Shown: positions 17,401-25,230, counted from the stretch's first letter. The stretch is DNA of 37,206 bases from JBOFSQ01 sp051651625 (GCA_051651625.1 JBOFSQ010000054.1:1-37206), one strand, 5' to 3'. Numbers and translations: made by a program. Notes: generated by a model from the sequence alone, not told the origin.

Positions 17401-18823
17401 CGATAAAGACACCGCCGACAAAGCGGTAGCGCACAAACTTACTACTGATGGCACGGTGTTTAACGTTACCACAGAGTTGGATAATGTTGAGGCATTGGTG
17501 AACGCGGCGATCAAAGACAACTGGCAAGAGATTGCCACGGTCAACCGCGCCACCGAAAAGGCTGGCGATGTAAAGATCAACCTCGCGGCTACTGCTTTGA
17601 GTGGTGCTAACTTCACTGCGTCGTTTGAGTTCTCGCGTATTTTGGAGAGCGGGACGGGCGGCGCGGTAAAGGTTGGCTCTGGTAGTGTAGCAATAGTCGG
17701 AGCTACCATCGGTGCCACGGGCGGCGTGAAGAGTAACACTGCGAATGGTCCGGCAGTGGTCATTGAAGCGACGACGAAAGGTACGGACTTTTCTAACGTA
17801 GCGATCAAGTTCTTTTTCGATAAGGATGCGATTGAAAACACCGCCATTTTCGATCCGAAAGCGGGCAGCAACGGCGTGTTGACGATCACGCACAATAAGG
17901 GAAGCATGACGGCTGGTGAGTTAGTGAAGATCATCAACAACAGCGCATCCAAATCGCTCTTTACCGCGAAAATAGCATCGGGCGGCAGCAACACCATCGG
18001 TGACGCCACCGTTCTCGACCTCGGTCAAAAAGCGGCAACGGTTGGCGGTTGGTATCAAGGTAACACCACCATCGGCGACAACGACCCGAACGGTGTTCGT
18101 ATGACTGGTGGAACGGATGCGAACGAGCGTTTGGTTTTGGAATCGACGGAGATGGGTAGTGCGCAGACGGTTCGCGTAAACGTGATTGCTGGTAAGTTTA
18201 ACACGACGGACAAGTTGAACGCCGATGCGAAGGTTGCGTCTGGCAAAGACATGGTTGCGACGATTAACGGTAACGCTACGAAGGCTGTCGGGAATCGTAT
18301 CACGTTGAACTCGCCGCTTTTGCAGATGTCGCTGACGGTTGACAACTCGACCATCTTCAACAACAAGCAGAGCACGAAGTTCACGATTGACGGTGGCGGT
18401 GCGATATTCCAAACGGGGCCGCAGGTTGTCACGACGCAGCAGACGGCGACTGGTATCCAGAGCATGAGCACTGTCAATCTTGGTGGCATTAGCGGTAAGC
18501 TGTATCAGCTTCGTACCGGTGAAGCCGCCGACATGAAGACGAACACCAAACTCGCCGACAAGATCGTGAACGAAGCGATCTCGAACGTGACGAGCATCAG
18601 TGGACGTTTGGGTGCGTTGCAGCGTAGTACGCTTGATCCGGCGATTGCGTCGTTGCAGAATAACTTGGTTGCTCTGTCGGACGTAGAAGCGAGCATCAGC
18701 AACGCGGACTTCGCCGAAGAGACGAGCAAGATGGCACGTCAGCAGATTCTGGTTCAAACCGGTGCGCGAGCCTTGGCGCAGTTGAATCAGCTTCCGCAGT
18801 ACGCTCAAATGCTTATGGGCTAG
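14447..18823 (+). CDS. Giant flagellin (1458 residues)
   Basis: Flagellin is the filament subunit, exported through the flagellar type III apparatus. The conserved N-terminal D0/D1 helices occupy about residues 1-140, with SSTMNRLSTGLRINSAKDDPAG and the NTQRANGMIGVATSALGQV stretch. The C-terminal D1/D0 helices occupy about 1375-1458, with LQNNLVALSDVEASISNADFAEETSKMARQQILVQTGARALAQLNQ and the end YAQMLMG. Typical flagellins have 270-500 residues; here about 1230 residues of Ala/Thr/Asn/Gly-rich surface domain lie between. This part holds four cysteines (one near residue 465 and three between about 706 and 730), unusual for a flagellin. Residues about 770-1035 are especially Thr/Ala-rich with many ACC/ACT codons, perhaps a later insertion. 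No other flagellar gene is nearby, so it stands alone with its own promoter and a terminator-like hairpin. Confidence 0.93.
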   Translation: MTGIYVASNVPAMNAQFQMQKNIGSLSSTMNRLSTGLRINSAKDDPAGLIASELLKSDITATNMAIRNTQRANGMIGVATSALGQVTSLLNDVRGLVVESANEGAMNDAQIAANQLQIDASLDSIDRIARTTNYLGKKLIDGSLDYQTSGTTGPNTQVSDLNITSANLGLASSLDVNVKVNKIAEKAQLFMNGTGVSEKTVVQIGGSKGTEAFNFGAGTTTSDMAKAIAAVSDATGVTAYVEGKASRGSLTLSSAGMNNDIVLTSKEVGKNAGNYTFRIVHNESGNPDSAKVLTSPSGDKAGVVEIALKAAQTATSKGVAGGLFNATLYGASGTTQSIYMQMGEKAGVELNTVASPLVADQSGITSAVATGNSTRTAIGAITAGGADVAFLMNGWTVQGTTDTTIIAAANLTGHQTDFENKIIYVNGTTGAGGPDLANQSTAMRNGIAEVVAAAGVEGTVDASACSITGNATTAGLGLQNGDKFKLEGARPVNMLTVTYTSGMTAQAVADMVNKSGQAQMSLTNVNNADTVMGIAQNGKLSSGVVSASSFETNYTAEALTRLLSSDLGSLFDVELATNDVVGNSGGGRVSFMNASVTYGDVNAGNAIRFTGTHESPAIRMVNEGKANQKLSITISDPEDADKKNGITGQILKINLATDAQGNSTTTAKQVVDLFNSLTSQQTLGVSASLVLPDGVDPNGRVWGETICGTPTLDTSCTYVAGEGIVKATGWKEACDLVEFDMVFAAQNQGFVYDNPYANITAKAPHAGPVTAMTATGVGALAIDFMAMFTDATNTDPVTAQAIRDEVATWKIGTDAANANSTATWNATTKTLTLGVTTASTAALTAQAVQNVLRGVNGVAANGMTVTFTGTNDFNYAGATATAAGITALGTVLGGTATVAAAPLTLTVTNSNAIGTNFVTTPTGSTTRTSGGFIVSTAAGGDAVSAGLAISTTTATNALNDITINFTSDASKAGFSTDSKTLMVYVDKDTADKAVAHKLTTDGTVFNVTTELDNVEALVNAAIKDNWQEIATVNRATEKAGDVKINLAATALSGANFTASFEFSRILESGTGGAVKVGSGSVAIVGATIGATGGVKSNTANGPAVVIEATTKGTDFSNVAIKFFFDKDAIENTAIFDPKAGSNGVLTITHNKGSMTAGELVKIINNSASKSLFTAKIASGGSNTIGDATVLDLGQKAATVGGWYQGNTTIGDNDPNGVRMTGGTDANERLVLESTEMGSAQTVRVNVIAGKFNTTDKLNADAKVASGKDMVATINGNATKAVGNRITLNSPLLQMSLTVDNSTIFNNKQSTKFTIDGGGAIFQTGPQVVTTQQTATGIQSMSTVNLGGISGKLYQLRTGEAADMKTNTKLADKIVNEAISNVTSISGRLGALQRSTLDPAIASLQNNLVALSDVEASISNADFAEETSKMARQQILVQTGARALAQLNQLPQYAQMLMG

Positions 18824-18862
18824 TAGAGTGGTCAGTGGCCGGTGGTCAGTGGCTAGTCAGAA

Positions 18863-18893
18863 GCAAGGGCGGGGAAGGTTTCCCCGCCCTTGC
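18863..18893 (+). terminator. Strong hairpin after the flagellin gene
   Basis: A perfect 14-base stem (18863-18876 with 18880-18893) with a 3-base loop, starting 40 bases after the flagellin stop and followed by a short GCGTTTTA tract. It is well placed as an intrinsic-type terminator. Its right arm is also part of the long direct repeat described at 18871. Confidence 0.6.
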
Positions 18894-19046
18894 GGCGTTT
18901 TAATGTGGTGGGCGATAGGCCCGATAGGACGTATAGGTCGCATAGGGCCTATATGTCCTATCGAACGCGACACACTACTTCTGGGCCACTCGCTTACGCT
19001 TCGTGCTCTGAACGGCCACTCGCTTACGTTTCTTGTTCTGATTCTG
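18871..19046 (+). repeat. Long direct repeat left of the PD-(D/E)XK gene
   Basis: About 150-175 bases that recur, with few changes, at 19872-20050. In order they hold CCCCGCCCTTGCGGCGTTT, AATGTGGTGGGCG, the CCTATAGG-type palindromes (18912-18966), GAACGCGACAC, ACTTCTGGGC and 30-base repeat units. Here there are two 30-base units (18987-19016 and 19017-19046), in the right copy four. The pair brackets one gene in direct orientation. Confidence 0.85.
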
Positions 19047-19050
19047 TTGC

Positions 19051-19078
19051 TTGCCGCGCGCGATTTTTCGGTTAGAAT
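19051..19078 (+). promoter_or_regulatory. Sigma-70-type promoter of the PD-(D/E)XK gene
   Basis: TTGCCG (19051-19056), a 16-base spacer and TAGAAT (19073-19078), directly after the left direct repeat and 42 bases before the start codon. Confidence 0.55.
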
Positions 19079-19120
19079 GTGTTCCCGTTAACAGAACGCT
19101 CCAAATAGGAGGATGCAAAA

Positions 19121-19849
19121 ATGGCCGCCACGATTGCCGAAATCAACGAAACACTCGACCGAGTCGCACGCTACGACGAAGAAGCCGCACGCCGTAACGA
19201 AGAGTTGCGAGAACTTCTTGCGGAGTCCGTCCGCCGCGACGCGGAGTACAAAGCCGCTGCCGAGAAACGCGACGCGGAATGGAAAGCCGAGTACAAAGCG
19301 ATTCTCGCGGAGAACGCGCGACGCGACGCCGAGTACAAAGCCGAGCGTAAAGCCGAGCTTGCCGAGCGTGACCGCCGTATGGAAGCGGAGAGCAAAAAGA
19401 CCGAAAAAGCTATCCGCAAACTCGGCGACCAGTTCAACAGCCAATGGGGACGTTTCGTAGAAGCGTTGTGCGCGAACCAAGTTATTCCGCTGCTCAACTC
19501 ACGCGGTATCGAAGTCCACCACACTTCGCCGCGCGTCAAACGCGAACTCCCAAAAGGCGGCCAGTACGAAATCGACATCCTAGCCGTTAACGGCGACACT
19601 ATCGTTGCGTTTGAAGTGAAGACAACATTGCGTCCCGAAGATGTTGACCACTTCGCAGCAAAACTTGGCGTCATCCGCGAGATGTTCAGCGAGTACAAGA
19701 ACTACCGCGTTCTCGGCGGAATGGCGTACCTGCGAGACGATTCCTTCGCCGCACAAAACGCGCAGAAGTGCGGCCTCTTCACAATTCTCGCCACCGGTAA
19801 CGGCGCGACGATAACCAACGACGAATCGTTCGCACCAAAAGAATGGTGA
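19121..19849 (+). CDS. Coiled-coil PD-(D/E)XK nuclease-fold protein (DUF3782-like)
   Basis: The 242-residue protein starts with about 100 residues of highly charged coiled coil containing internal repeats (RRDAEYKAAAEKRDAEWKAE, then RRDAEYKAERKAE). A restriction-nuclease-like domain follows. The expected catalytic residues are visible: E113 in the helix FVEAL, D152 in YEIDILAV and the E165-V-K167 motif of IVAFEVKTT. This pattern fits the DUF3782 group often found in repeat-rich genomes (cyanobacteria, planctomycetes); their role is unknown. Whether it cuts DNA is an inference from the motif. The start has a perfect AGGAGG eight bases upstream, much stronger than its neighbours. It is flanked by long direct repeats and has its own promoter, suggesting an independent gene cassette. 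Confidence 0.85.
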   Translation: MAATIAEINETLDRVARYDEEAARRNEELRELLAESVRRDAEYKAAAEKRDAEWKAEYKAILAENARRDAEYKAERKAELAERDRRMEAESKKTEKAIRKLGDQFNSQWGRFVEALCANQVIPLLNSRGIEVHHTSPRVKRELPKGGQYEIDILAVNGDTIVAFEVKTTLRPEDVDHFAAKLGVIREMFSEYKNYRVLGGMAYLRDDSFAAQNAQKCGLFTILATGNGATITNDESFAPKEW

Positions 19850-19871
19850 ACACACGATCCGGCGAGCGGCG

Positions 19872-20110
19872 AGGAAAATTTCCCCCGCCCTTGCGGCGTT
19901 TAATGTGGTGGGCGAGCGATAGGCCCGATAGGACGTATAGGTCATATAGGGCCTATATGTCCTATTGAACGCGACACGCCACTTCTGGGCCACTCGCTTA
20001 CGCTTTGTGCTCTGAACGGGCACTCGCTTACGCTTCGTGTTCTGAACGGCCACTCGCTTACGCTTCGTGCTCTGAACGGGCACTCGCTTACGCTTCGTGT
20101 TCTGATTCGG
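19872..20110 (+). repeat. Long direct repeat right of the PD-(D/E)XK gene, ending in a 30-base tandem array
   Basis: This is the second copy of the 18871-19046 repeat. It ends in four tandem units of exactly 30 bases (19991-20020, 20021-20050, 20051-20080, 20081-20110), each starting CACTCGCTTACGCTT. Units 1 and 3 share GTGCTCTGAACGGG and units 2 and 4 share GTGTTCTGA, which points to a 60-base duplication of a two-unit ancestor like the left copy. Confidence 0.88.
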
Positions 20111-20141
20111 GGCAAAAATTCAAACCATCTCGGAGACACAA

Positions 20142-20897
20142 ATGTCGAACGACATCACAATTCTTTTCTTGCACGGTTTTCCGTTCAATCGCTCTATGTG
20201 GCACGGTGTTGTTGCGCGGTTGGAAGGTCGCGTGGCAGCGCGACTGATTGCTGGCAACCTTCGCGGATTCGATGGTCGTCCGATTGCGTCGCCAGTGACA
20301 ACGATGGACGACTTCGCAGACGACATCGAACCTGTAGACCCGCGACGCCTTATTGTCTGCGGTCTCTCGATGGGCGGTTACGTTGCGCTCACGCTGGCGG
20401 CGCGGTACAGTGACAATCTCGCGGGACTCATTCTCTGCGACACGAAAGTCACTGCCGATCCGCCCGATGTTGCCGCGTCACGGCAGACACTCGCAGACGA
20501 ACTCATTCGAGGTGAAAAAACTCTCGCCGATGTCGCTGCGTCGATGTTGCCGCGTCTGTTGTCGCCCGCAACCGGAGACGAGTTGGCACACGAAGTCGCG
20601 GCGGTGATTACGTCACACGATGTCAGCGGCATCGCAGCGGCGGCGCGTGGAATGGCTGTTCGCCACGACTCAACGTCGCTTCTGCCAAAACTGAAAGTGC
20701 CAACGCTTGTCGTCTGCGGCGAAGATGATGCCATCTCGCCACCGGACGAGATGCACGCTTGGGCGAACCTCATCCCCAACGCAACGTTCCAAACGATCCC
20801 CCACGCGGGCCACATTTCACCGTGGGAACAACCAGAACTAGTCGCCGACGCCATCGCCGATTTCGTCGGGCAGAAAATTGTGACCGCTCGCGGTTAG
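20142..20897 (+). CDS. Alpha/beta hydrolase
   Basis: A 251-residue alpha/beta-fold hydrolase without signal peptide, so cytoplasmic. The oxyanion-hole motif is LHGFPFNRSMW (10-20), the nucleophile elbow GLSMGG has S76, the acid is probably D196 in CGEDDAISPP, and the histidine is H224 in HAGHISPWEQPE. The catalytic triad is therefore complete. The sequence resembles general esterase/lactonase-type members, but the substrate cannot be read from the sequence. GGAG lies seven bases before the ATG. It follows the 30-base tandem array and precedes the promoter of the secretion operon; no functional link is evident. Confidence 0.85.
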   Translation: MSNDITILFLHGFPFNRSMWHGVVARLEGRVAARLIAGNLRGFDGRPIASPVTTMDDFADDIEPVDPRRLIVCGLSMGGYVALTLAARYSDNLAGLILCDTKVTADPPDVAASRQTLADELIRGEKTLADVAASMLPRLLSPATGDELAHEVAAVITSHDVSGIAAAARGMAVRHDSTSLLPKLKVPTLVVCGEDDAISPPDEMHAWANLIPNATFQTIPHAGHISPWEQPELVADAIADFVGQKIVTARG

Positions 20898-20918
20898 CAC
20901 CGTTCTCTCCGTCGGGAC

Positions 20919-20946
20919 TTGACATATCTTGAACGGGAGATAACAT
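20919..20946 (+). promoter_or_regulatory. Sigma-70-type promoter of the Lap-like secretion genes
   Basis: A consensus -35 TTGACA (20919-20924), a 16-base spacer and TAACAT (20941-20946). It is the best promoter in the window and gives a leader of about 100 bases before the ABC transporter gene. Confidence 0.65.
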
Positions 20947-21054
20947 TTCCGCTCCTCTCGTGCTGGCTCTGTTCACTACTGGATACGCTGCGGGGTGTTC
21001 CAGATAGCAACGCTGAAGAGGGTTAGGTTTTTCAAGAGGACAAAGGCTCTTACA

Positions 21055-23238
21055 ATGTCCAATCAACCGTTAGAATCGACCACTGTCAGTGAACAGGGTG
21101 ATTTGTCGTTGGCACCCCACGAGGTCGATTTCTTTGCACCGCTGGTACGCTCGTTTTCAGCGTACTTCGCACGCATGGGGATGGATGTATCTTGCAACGC
21201 CATCAACTTTGCCTTGGGCGAGCACCCGCCATCACCCGCTGCGTGTGTGCGTGCGGTGAAAACTCTCGGTCTGAATGCCCGTATCGTAAATAGGGCACGA
21301 CTTTCAAACATTTCTGTTGAAGTTCTACCCTGTATTTTGTTGCTCCAGCAGCAACAATCCTGTGTTCTCATCAGCTATGACGTTAACGCCAATACGGCAG
21401 ACGTCATCTTTCCTGAACATAGTCAAGATGTTACTGAAGTAGATTTGAGTGTCTTGGCAACTTCTTATACGGGGTATGCGGTCTTCGCCGCCGTTACACC
21501 GCTCTATGACAAACGAATTCGCAGCGCCGTAGAAATCGACACCAAAAACTGGTTTTGGGACGTGGTGTGGCGTTATGCGCCGCTCTATAGGCAGGTGATT
21601 CTTGCAAGTATTGTCATCAACATGATGGCACTTGTCGGGACGCTGTTTTTCATGAACGTACTAGATCGCGTGATCCCAAACTTGGCCTATGAGACGCTCT
21701 GGGTGCTCGGACTAGGTGTTATCACCTGCTATTTTTTTGAGTTTGCTTTACGAGTCCTTCGCACCAACTTCACTGATCGCGCCAACAAAAACATTAGCAC
21801 GATCATTGCCACGCGGCTAATGCAAAAAATCATGGAGATGCGGATGGAAGACCGCCCCGCGTCGTCCGGTGCGCTCATAAATCACGTCCGCGAGTTCGAC
21901 TCCATCAATGAGTTCTTCAGTGCTGCCAGCTTACTTGCGGTCGTAGACCTGCCATTTATGGTGCTCTTCTTAGTCATCATCTATTACATCGGTGGCGTGC
22001 TCGTCATCTTGCCATTAGTGTCGATAGCGGTTCTGATGACAACGATCTTCGCCATGCAATACTCGCTGAAACGAGCGACGGTCGTGACACAGCAGTGCAA
22101 CGTAGAAAAGAACGCCCACTTGGTAGAGATGGTAACAGGGATGGAAGCGATCAAAATGGCTGTTGCCGAAAATCGCATGCTCCAGCTTTGGGAAAAGGTC
22201 ATCGGTTACTCTGCCACAGTCGGTATGAATACAAAACGTATCAACAACTTGGCGGTAAACTTGGCAACGCTGATTTCCCACCTTATGTCGGCGGTGCTTT
22301 TGATTTGGGGCGTATACCTCATCGGTCAAAATCAGCTCAGCGTAGGCGGACTGATTGGGTGCAACATTTTAATCGGACGTTCGCTCTCGTGCATAATGCA
22401 AATCGCCTCTCTGATGACGCGATACCAGCAGGCCAACGTTGCGCTTCAAACGCTCAACCAACTCATGAAAACGCCCGGCGAACGACAAGCCGCTAGTTCG
22501 CTCGTGGAGTTTAGTAACCTCCAGCCGTCGATAGAGTTAACGCATGTGTCCTACACCTACAAAGGTGCTCATCTGGCGGTGATTCGTGACGTTAATCTGA
22601 TGATTCGTCCCGGCGAAAAGGTTGGAATTGTCGGGAATATGGGGTCTGGAAAATCGACGTTGAGCCGTCTTATGTGTGGTTTGTATACGCCGTCTGAAGG
22701 GTCGATCAAGTTTGGGGGCGTCGATCTGCGGCGACTCGACATGGCAGAGCTTCGCACGCGCGTCAGCTTTTTGCCCCAAGACCCAATCCTCTTTCACGGA
22801 ACCGTCCGCGAAAATATCGCCCTCGGCTCGACACACATTCCAGATCAACTTGTGATGCGCGCGGCGTGGATCGCTTGTGCTGACGACTTTGTAAGTAGAA
22901 ATCCGTCGGGGTACGCGATGCAGGTCGGCGAACGTGGTCAAAACTTGTCTGGCGGGCAAAAACAAACTGTTGCGCTCGCTAGGGCTTTGTTGCACGACCC
23001 CGATCTGCTGATCCTCGACGAACCGACAAACAACATCGACGCCGTTACCGAAGGAAAGATCAAAGCACGATTACTCAAAGCCGCAGAACACAAAACGTTG
23101 ATTGTCAATTTGCATCGCATGAGTCTGTTGCCACTGGTGCAACGTTTGATCGTGCTTCACGACGGGCAAGTCGTCGCCGATGGTCCTACGCAAGCCGTTT
23201 GCAAATGGCTCAACGAAAATGGTGGAAAATTGTTATAG
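21055..23238 (+). CDS. lapB: LapB-type type I secretion ABC transporter (ATPase/permease)
   Basis: A 727-residue inner-membrane exporter half-molecule. Residues about 25-165 form a degenerate C39-peptidase-like domain. A Cys remains (DVSCNAINFAL), but the DCG context and catalytic His are gone, as in exporters that keep the fold only to bind substrate. The segments LPCILLLQQQQSCVLISYD and SYTGYAVFA are typical of the LapB/LssB subfamily. The membrane domain (about 170-450) includes MNVLDRVIPN and the RPASSGALINHVREF stretch. The ATPase domain shows Walker A GNMGSGKST (about 526), Q-loop LPQDPILFHGTVREN, signature LSGGQ (about 632), Walker B LLILDEPT (about 652) and H-loop NLHRM. LapB exports large RTX-type adhesins. 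The ATG at 21055 follows AAAGG; the frame extends 20 codons upstream without a site. The HlyD-type partner follows after a repeat-filled spacer. Confidence 0.9.
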   Translation: MSNQPLESTTVSEQGDLSLAPHEVDFFAPLVRSFSAYFARMGMDVSCNAINFALGEHPPSPAACVRAVKTLGLNARIVNRARLSNISVEVLPCILLLQQQQSCVLISYDVNANTADVIFPEHSQDVTEVDLSVLATSYTGYAVFAAVTPLYDKRIRSAVEIDTKNWFWDVVWRYAPLYRQVILASIVINMMALVGTLFFMNVLDRVIPNLAYETLWVLGLGVITCYFFEFALRVLRTNFTDRANKNISTIIATRLMQKIMEMRMEDRPASSGALINHVREFDSINEFFSAASLLAVVDLPFMVLFLVIIYYIGGVLVILPLVSIAVLMTTIFAMQYSLKRATVVTQQCNVEKNAHLVEMVTGMEAIKMAVAENRMLQLWEKVIGYSATVGMNTKRINNLAVNLATLISHLMSAVLLIWGVYLIGQNQLSVGGLIGCNILIGRSLSCIMQIASLMTRYQQANVALQTLNQLMKTPGERQAASSLVEFSNLQPSIELTHVSYTYKGAHLAVIRDVNLMIRPGEKVGIVGNMGSGKSTLSRLMCGLYTPSEGSIKFGGVDLRRLDMAELRTRVSFLPQDPILFHGTVRENIALGSTHIPDQLVMRAAWIACADDFVSRNPSGYAMQVGERGQNLSGGQKQTVALARALLHDPDLLILDEPTNNIDAVTEGKIKARLLKAAEHKTLIVNLHRMSLLPLVQRLIVLHDGQVVADGPTQAVCKWLNENGGKLL

Positions 23239-23727
23239 GTTTCAAGCGTAAGAGAGTGCCCGAATCGGAGCGGGAAGCGTAAGCGAGTGAAACGCAAGAG
23301 CGAACGTAACTTCAACGTACCCGTTCACGAACAAATGATGCGGTATTGTTCCTAGCCGCGTAGCGGCGACCTTATTGTAGCCCAAGGCAAGGCGTATTCG
23401 CCGCAGCCTTGGGTTGACGACCACCACAGAATCCGTAGCTCCGTAGGAGCGGCCTTATTTGAACCGCTCAACAGCGTTGTCGATGTTTTGTCCAATTCGG
23501 AATAAGGTCGTCCCTACGGGACTTCATTCCGTTTTGTTGACGCAAACCGAGGGCTGCGACGAGTACGTCTTGCCCTCGGCTACAATAAGACCGTCCCTAG
23601 CGGGACTAGGAATGTACTACGATAAAACAAACCGTGAACGCTTACACTTCAACGAAGTGTGATCAAGATGGATTCCTGCCTCCACAGGAATGACGAACAT
23701 TGGAATCAAATGTGAACGGCTATCATA
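23239..23727. other. Repeat-filled spacer between lapB-like and lapC-like genes
   Basis: This 489-base spacer inside the presumed operon holds two dispersed 30-base repeat copies (about 23245-23290), the four-hairpin cluster at 23352-23615, and an ATTCCTG/CAGGAAT hairpin (23672-23691). TTGGAA (23700) and TATCAT (23721) look promoter-like but lie too close to the next ATG to serve it. Transcription may or may not pass through. Confidence 0.6.
23352..23615. repeat. Four-hairpin cluster with covarying stems, two direct plus two inverted units
   Basis: Units at about 23352-23413 and 23433-23463 are direct; units at about 23499-23527 and 23547-23612 are inverted. Each has a short hairpin (for example GCCGC-GTA-GCGGC at 23355-23367) next to CCTTATT. 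The two outer units add a nested hairpin. At 23381-23413 it is CCCAAGGC, AA, GGCG, TATT, CGCC, GCA, GCCTTGGG; at 23547-23579, read on the minus strand, it is CCGAGGGC, AA, GACG, TACT, CGTC, GCA, GCCCTCGG. Three base pairs differ with compensating changes on both sides. Confidence 0.8.
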
Positions 23728-25110
23728 ATGTATCCACCTCCTGTACTAACGGCGTCTGCCGACCAGAACAAAAATCCCCATACAGCGATACTCGACGAGG
23801 ATCGCCAGTTTATGGGAGAGGTTGATCTGGCGTGGAACGATCAAGGCAGTGTCGTTCACAAGACCGTGACAATTACGCTATGTGGTTTATTTGCTGCGTT
23901 TTTAATCTGGGCACAGTTTGCAGAGATTGATGAAGTCACGCGCGGAAATGGTCAAGTGATTCCGTCGTCGCGCACTCAGGTAATCTCTCACCTCGAAGGT
24001 GGTATTTTGGGTGAGGTATATGTCCACGAAGGATTGCAGGTTGAAAAAGGGCAACTGCTGGCGCGAGTCGAAAATGTTGGGGCAACGTCGGTGGTGCGCG
24101 ATGTCCAAAACAAAATCTGGGAACACAAACTGGCTATCATCTGTTTGGAAGCTGAACTGGCAGAAAAAGAACCGGTCTTTCCTGATGATTTACCGAAAGA
24201 CATGGAACATGTGCGGGCACAGCAGCTTCAAGCGCACGACTCGCGGCAACGTAAGTTGGCATCTGATATTCAGGTACAAGACTCGCAAGTGAAGCAGCGT
24301 GAGTCTGAATTGGTGGAACTTAAAGGGAGAGAGACGACACTCGATCAGGCATTGACTTTAGCGACGCGGCGTGAAGCTCTTGCCGCACCGATGGTCGAAA
24401 AAGGACTCTATGCAGAAGTCGATTTTATCAGCTTGCAGCAGGAAGTCGTCCGCTTGAGTGGGGAACTGACATCCGTAAAAGAAAATATTGGCAAAGCGGA
24501 AAAGATGCTTGAAGAGGCAAAGCTGAAGCAGGTCGCATTCATTGATAGCCACCGATCAGAGTTAGTCAGCGGTCCCGACGGACTTAACAAGCATCGGTCA
24601 GAACTGGCATCACTTGAAGAGAGTCTAGCTACGGGAAAAGACCGCTTGGGGCGTACCGATTTGATCTCCCCGATGGCGGGAGTCGTAAACAAAATTTTGT
24701 TAAACACCAAAGGAAGTGCGGTACGTCCGAGCGAACCGATTATGGAAATTGTTCCTAGCGATGACACGCTGCTGATTGAAGCGAAAATCAAGCCGTCTGA
24801 TATTGGGTTTATTTACCCGAAGCAAAAAGCCATCGTCAAACTAACGGCTTATGACTTCAATATCTTTGGAGGTTTGGAAGCGTATGTCGAACAGATCGCT
24901 GCCGACACAACCGAGGGACGCAATCAAGACTACTATTACTTGGTCAAGTTGCGAACCAACGAAACCGGCCTCGACTATCGCGGTAAAAAACTCCCGATCA
25001 TTCCGGGGATGGTTGCCAGTGTTGATATTATCACTGGTAAAAAGACGGTGATGCAGTATCTGCTCAAACCGATTATGAAAGCCAAAGAAAACGCATTCCG
25101 CGAACGTTGA
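23728..25110 (+). CDS. lapC: LapC-type HlyD membrane-fusion protein
   Basis: A 460-residue periplasmic adaptor of type I secretion. It has a cytoplasmic N-terminus (1-45), one membrane helix (about 47-66) and a first lipoyl half (SRTQVISHLEGGILGEVYVHEG). A long coiled-coil hairpin spans about 110-290. The second lipoyl half follows (DLISPMAGVVNKILLNTKGSAVRPSEPI), then the beta-barrel part with ALIKPSDIGFI-like text (KIKPSDIGFIYPKQKAIVKLTAYDF) and the closing IPGMVASVDIITGKKTVMQYLLKP typical of the family. It would link the LapB-type pump to an outer-membrane TolC-like channel. No good ribosome-binding site is visible before the ATG at 23728. Expression together with lapG seems likely, as only the 90-base hairpin repeat lies between. 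Confidence 0.9.
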   Translation: MYPPPVLTASADQNKNPHTAILDEDRQFMGEVDLAWNDQGSVVHKTVTITLCGLFAAFLIWAQFAEIDEVTRGNGQVIPSSRTQVISHLEGGILGEVYVHEGLQVEKGQLLARVENVGATSVVRDVQNKIWEHKLAIICLEAELAEKEPVFPDDLPKDMEHVRAQQLQAHDSRQRKLASDIQVQDSQVKQRESELVELKGRETTLDQALTLATRREALAAPMVEKGLYAEVDFISLQQEVVRLSGELTSVKENIGKAEKMLEEAKLKQVAFIDSHRSELVSGPDGLNKHRSELASLEESLATGKDRLGRTDLISPMAGVVNKILLNTKGSAVRPSEPIMEIVPSDDTLLIEAKIKPSDIGFIYPKQKAIVKLTAYDFNIFGGLEAYVEQIAADTTEGRNQDYYYLVKLRTNETGLDYRGKKLPIIPGMVASVDIITGKKTVMQYLLKPIMKAKENAFRER

Positions 25111-25129
25111 TTTGCCTTCGAGCTTTAGG

Positions 25130-25230
25130 ACCCGTAACGGGTCGATTTGTCGGCTTCGCCCTCCGCAAGACCGCGGCCTCGATGGGCCGCTACCGTTTTG
25201 GTACGGGAAATTCAAACCGACTTTGGTATA
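25130..25230 (+). repeat. 90-base three-hairpin repeat, copy 2, in the lapG leader
   Basis: Nearly identical to 7189-7289, in the same orientation; it ends about 10-20 bases before the lapG start. It carries GCGGCC-TCGATG-GGCCGC and flanking small hairpins. The open frame that runs into lapG from 25147 is a translation of this repeat and should not be taken as the lapG start. Confidence 0.7.

Noticed and set aside
16973..17893. Minus-strand open frame opposite the flagellin
   Set aside because: Composition is Arg/Gly/Val-rich as expected from reading Thr/Ala codons backwards; the flagellin frame is continuous.
19991..20110. CRISPR-like array of 30-base repeats
   Set aside because: The units follow each other without spacers, and the same unit occurs singly all over the window; no cas gene is present.
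21055..21540. Active C39 bacteriocin-processing peptidase in the ABC transporter
   Set aside because: The catalytic His and the DCG context are missing although one Cys remains; the segment matches the inactive LapB-type N-terminal domain.
23700..23726. Promoter TTGGAA/TATCAT for the lapC-like gene
   Set aside because: The -10 box ends one base before the ATG, so the transcript would start inside the gene.
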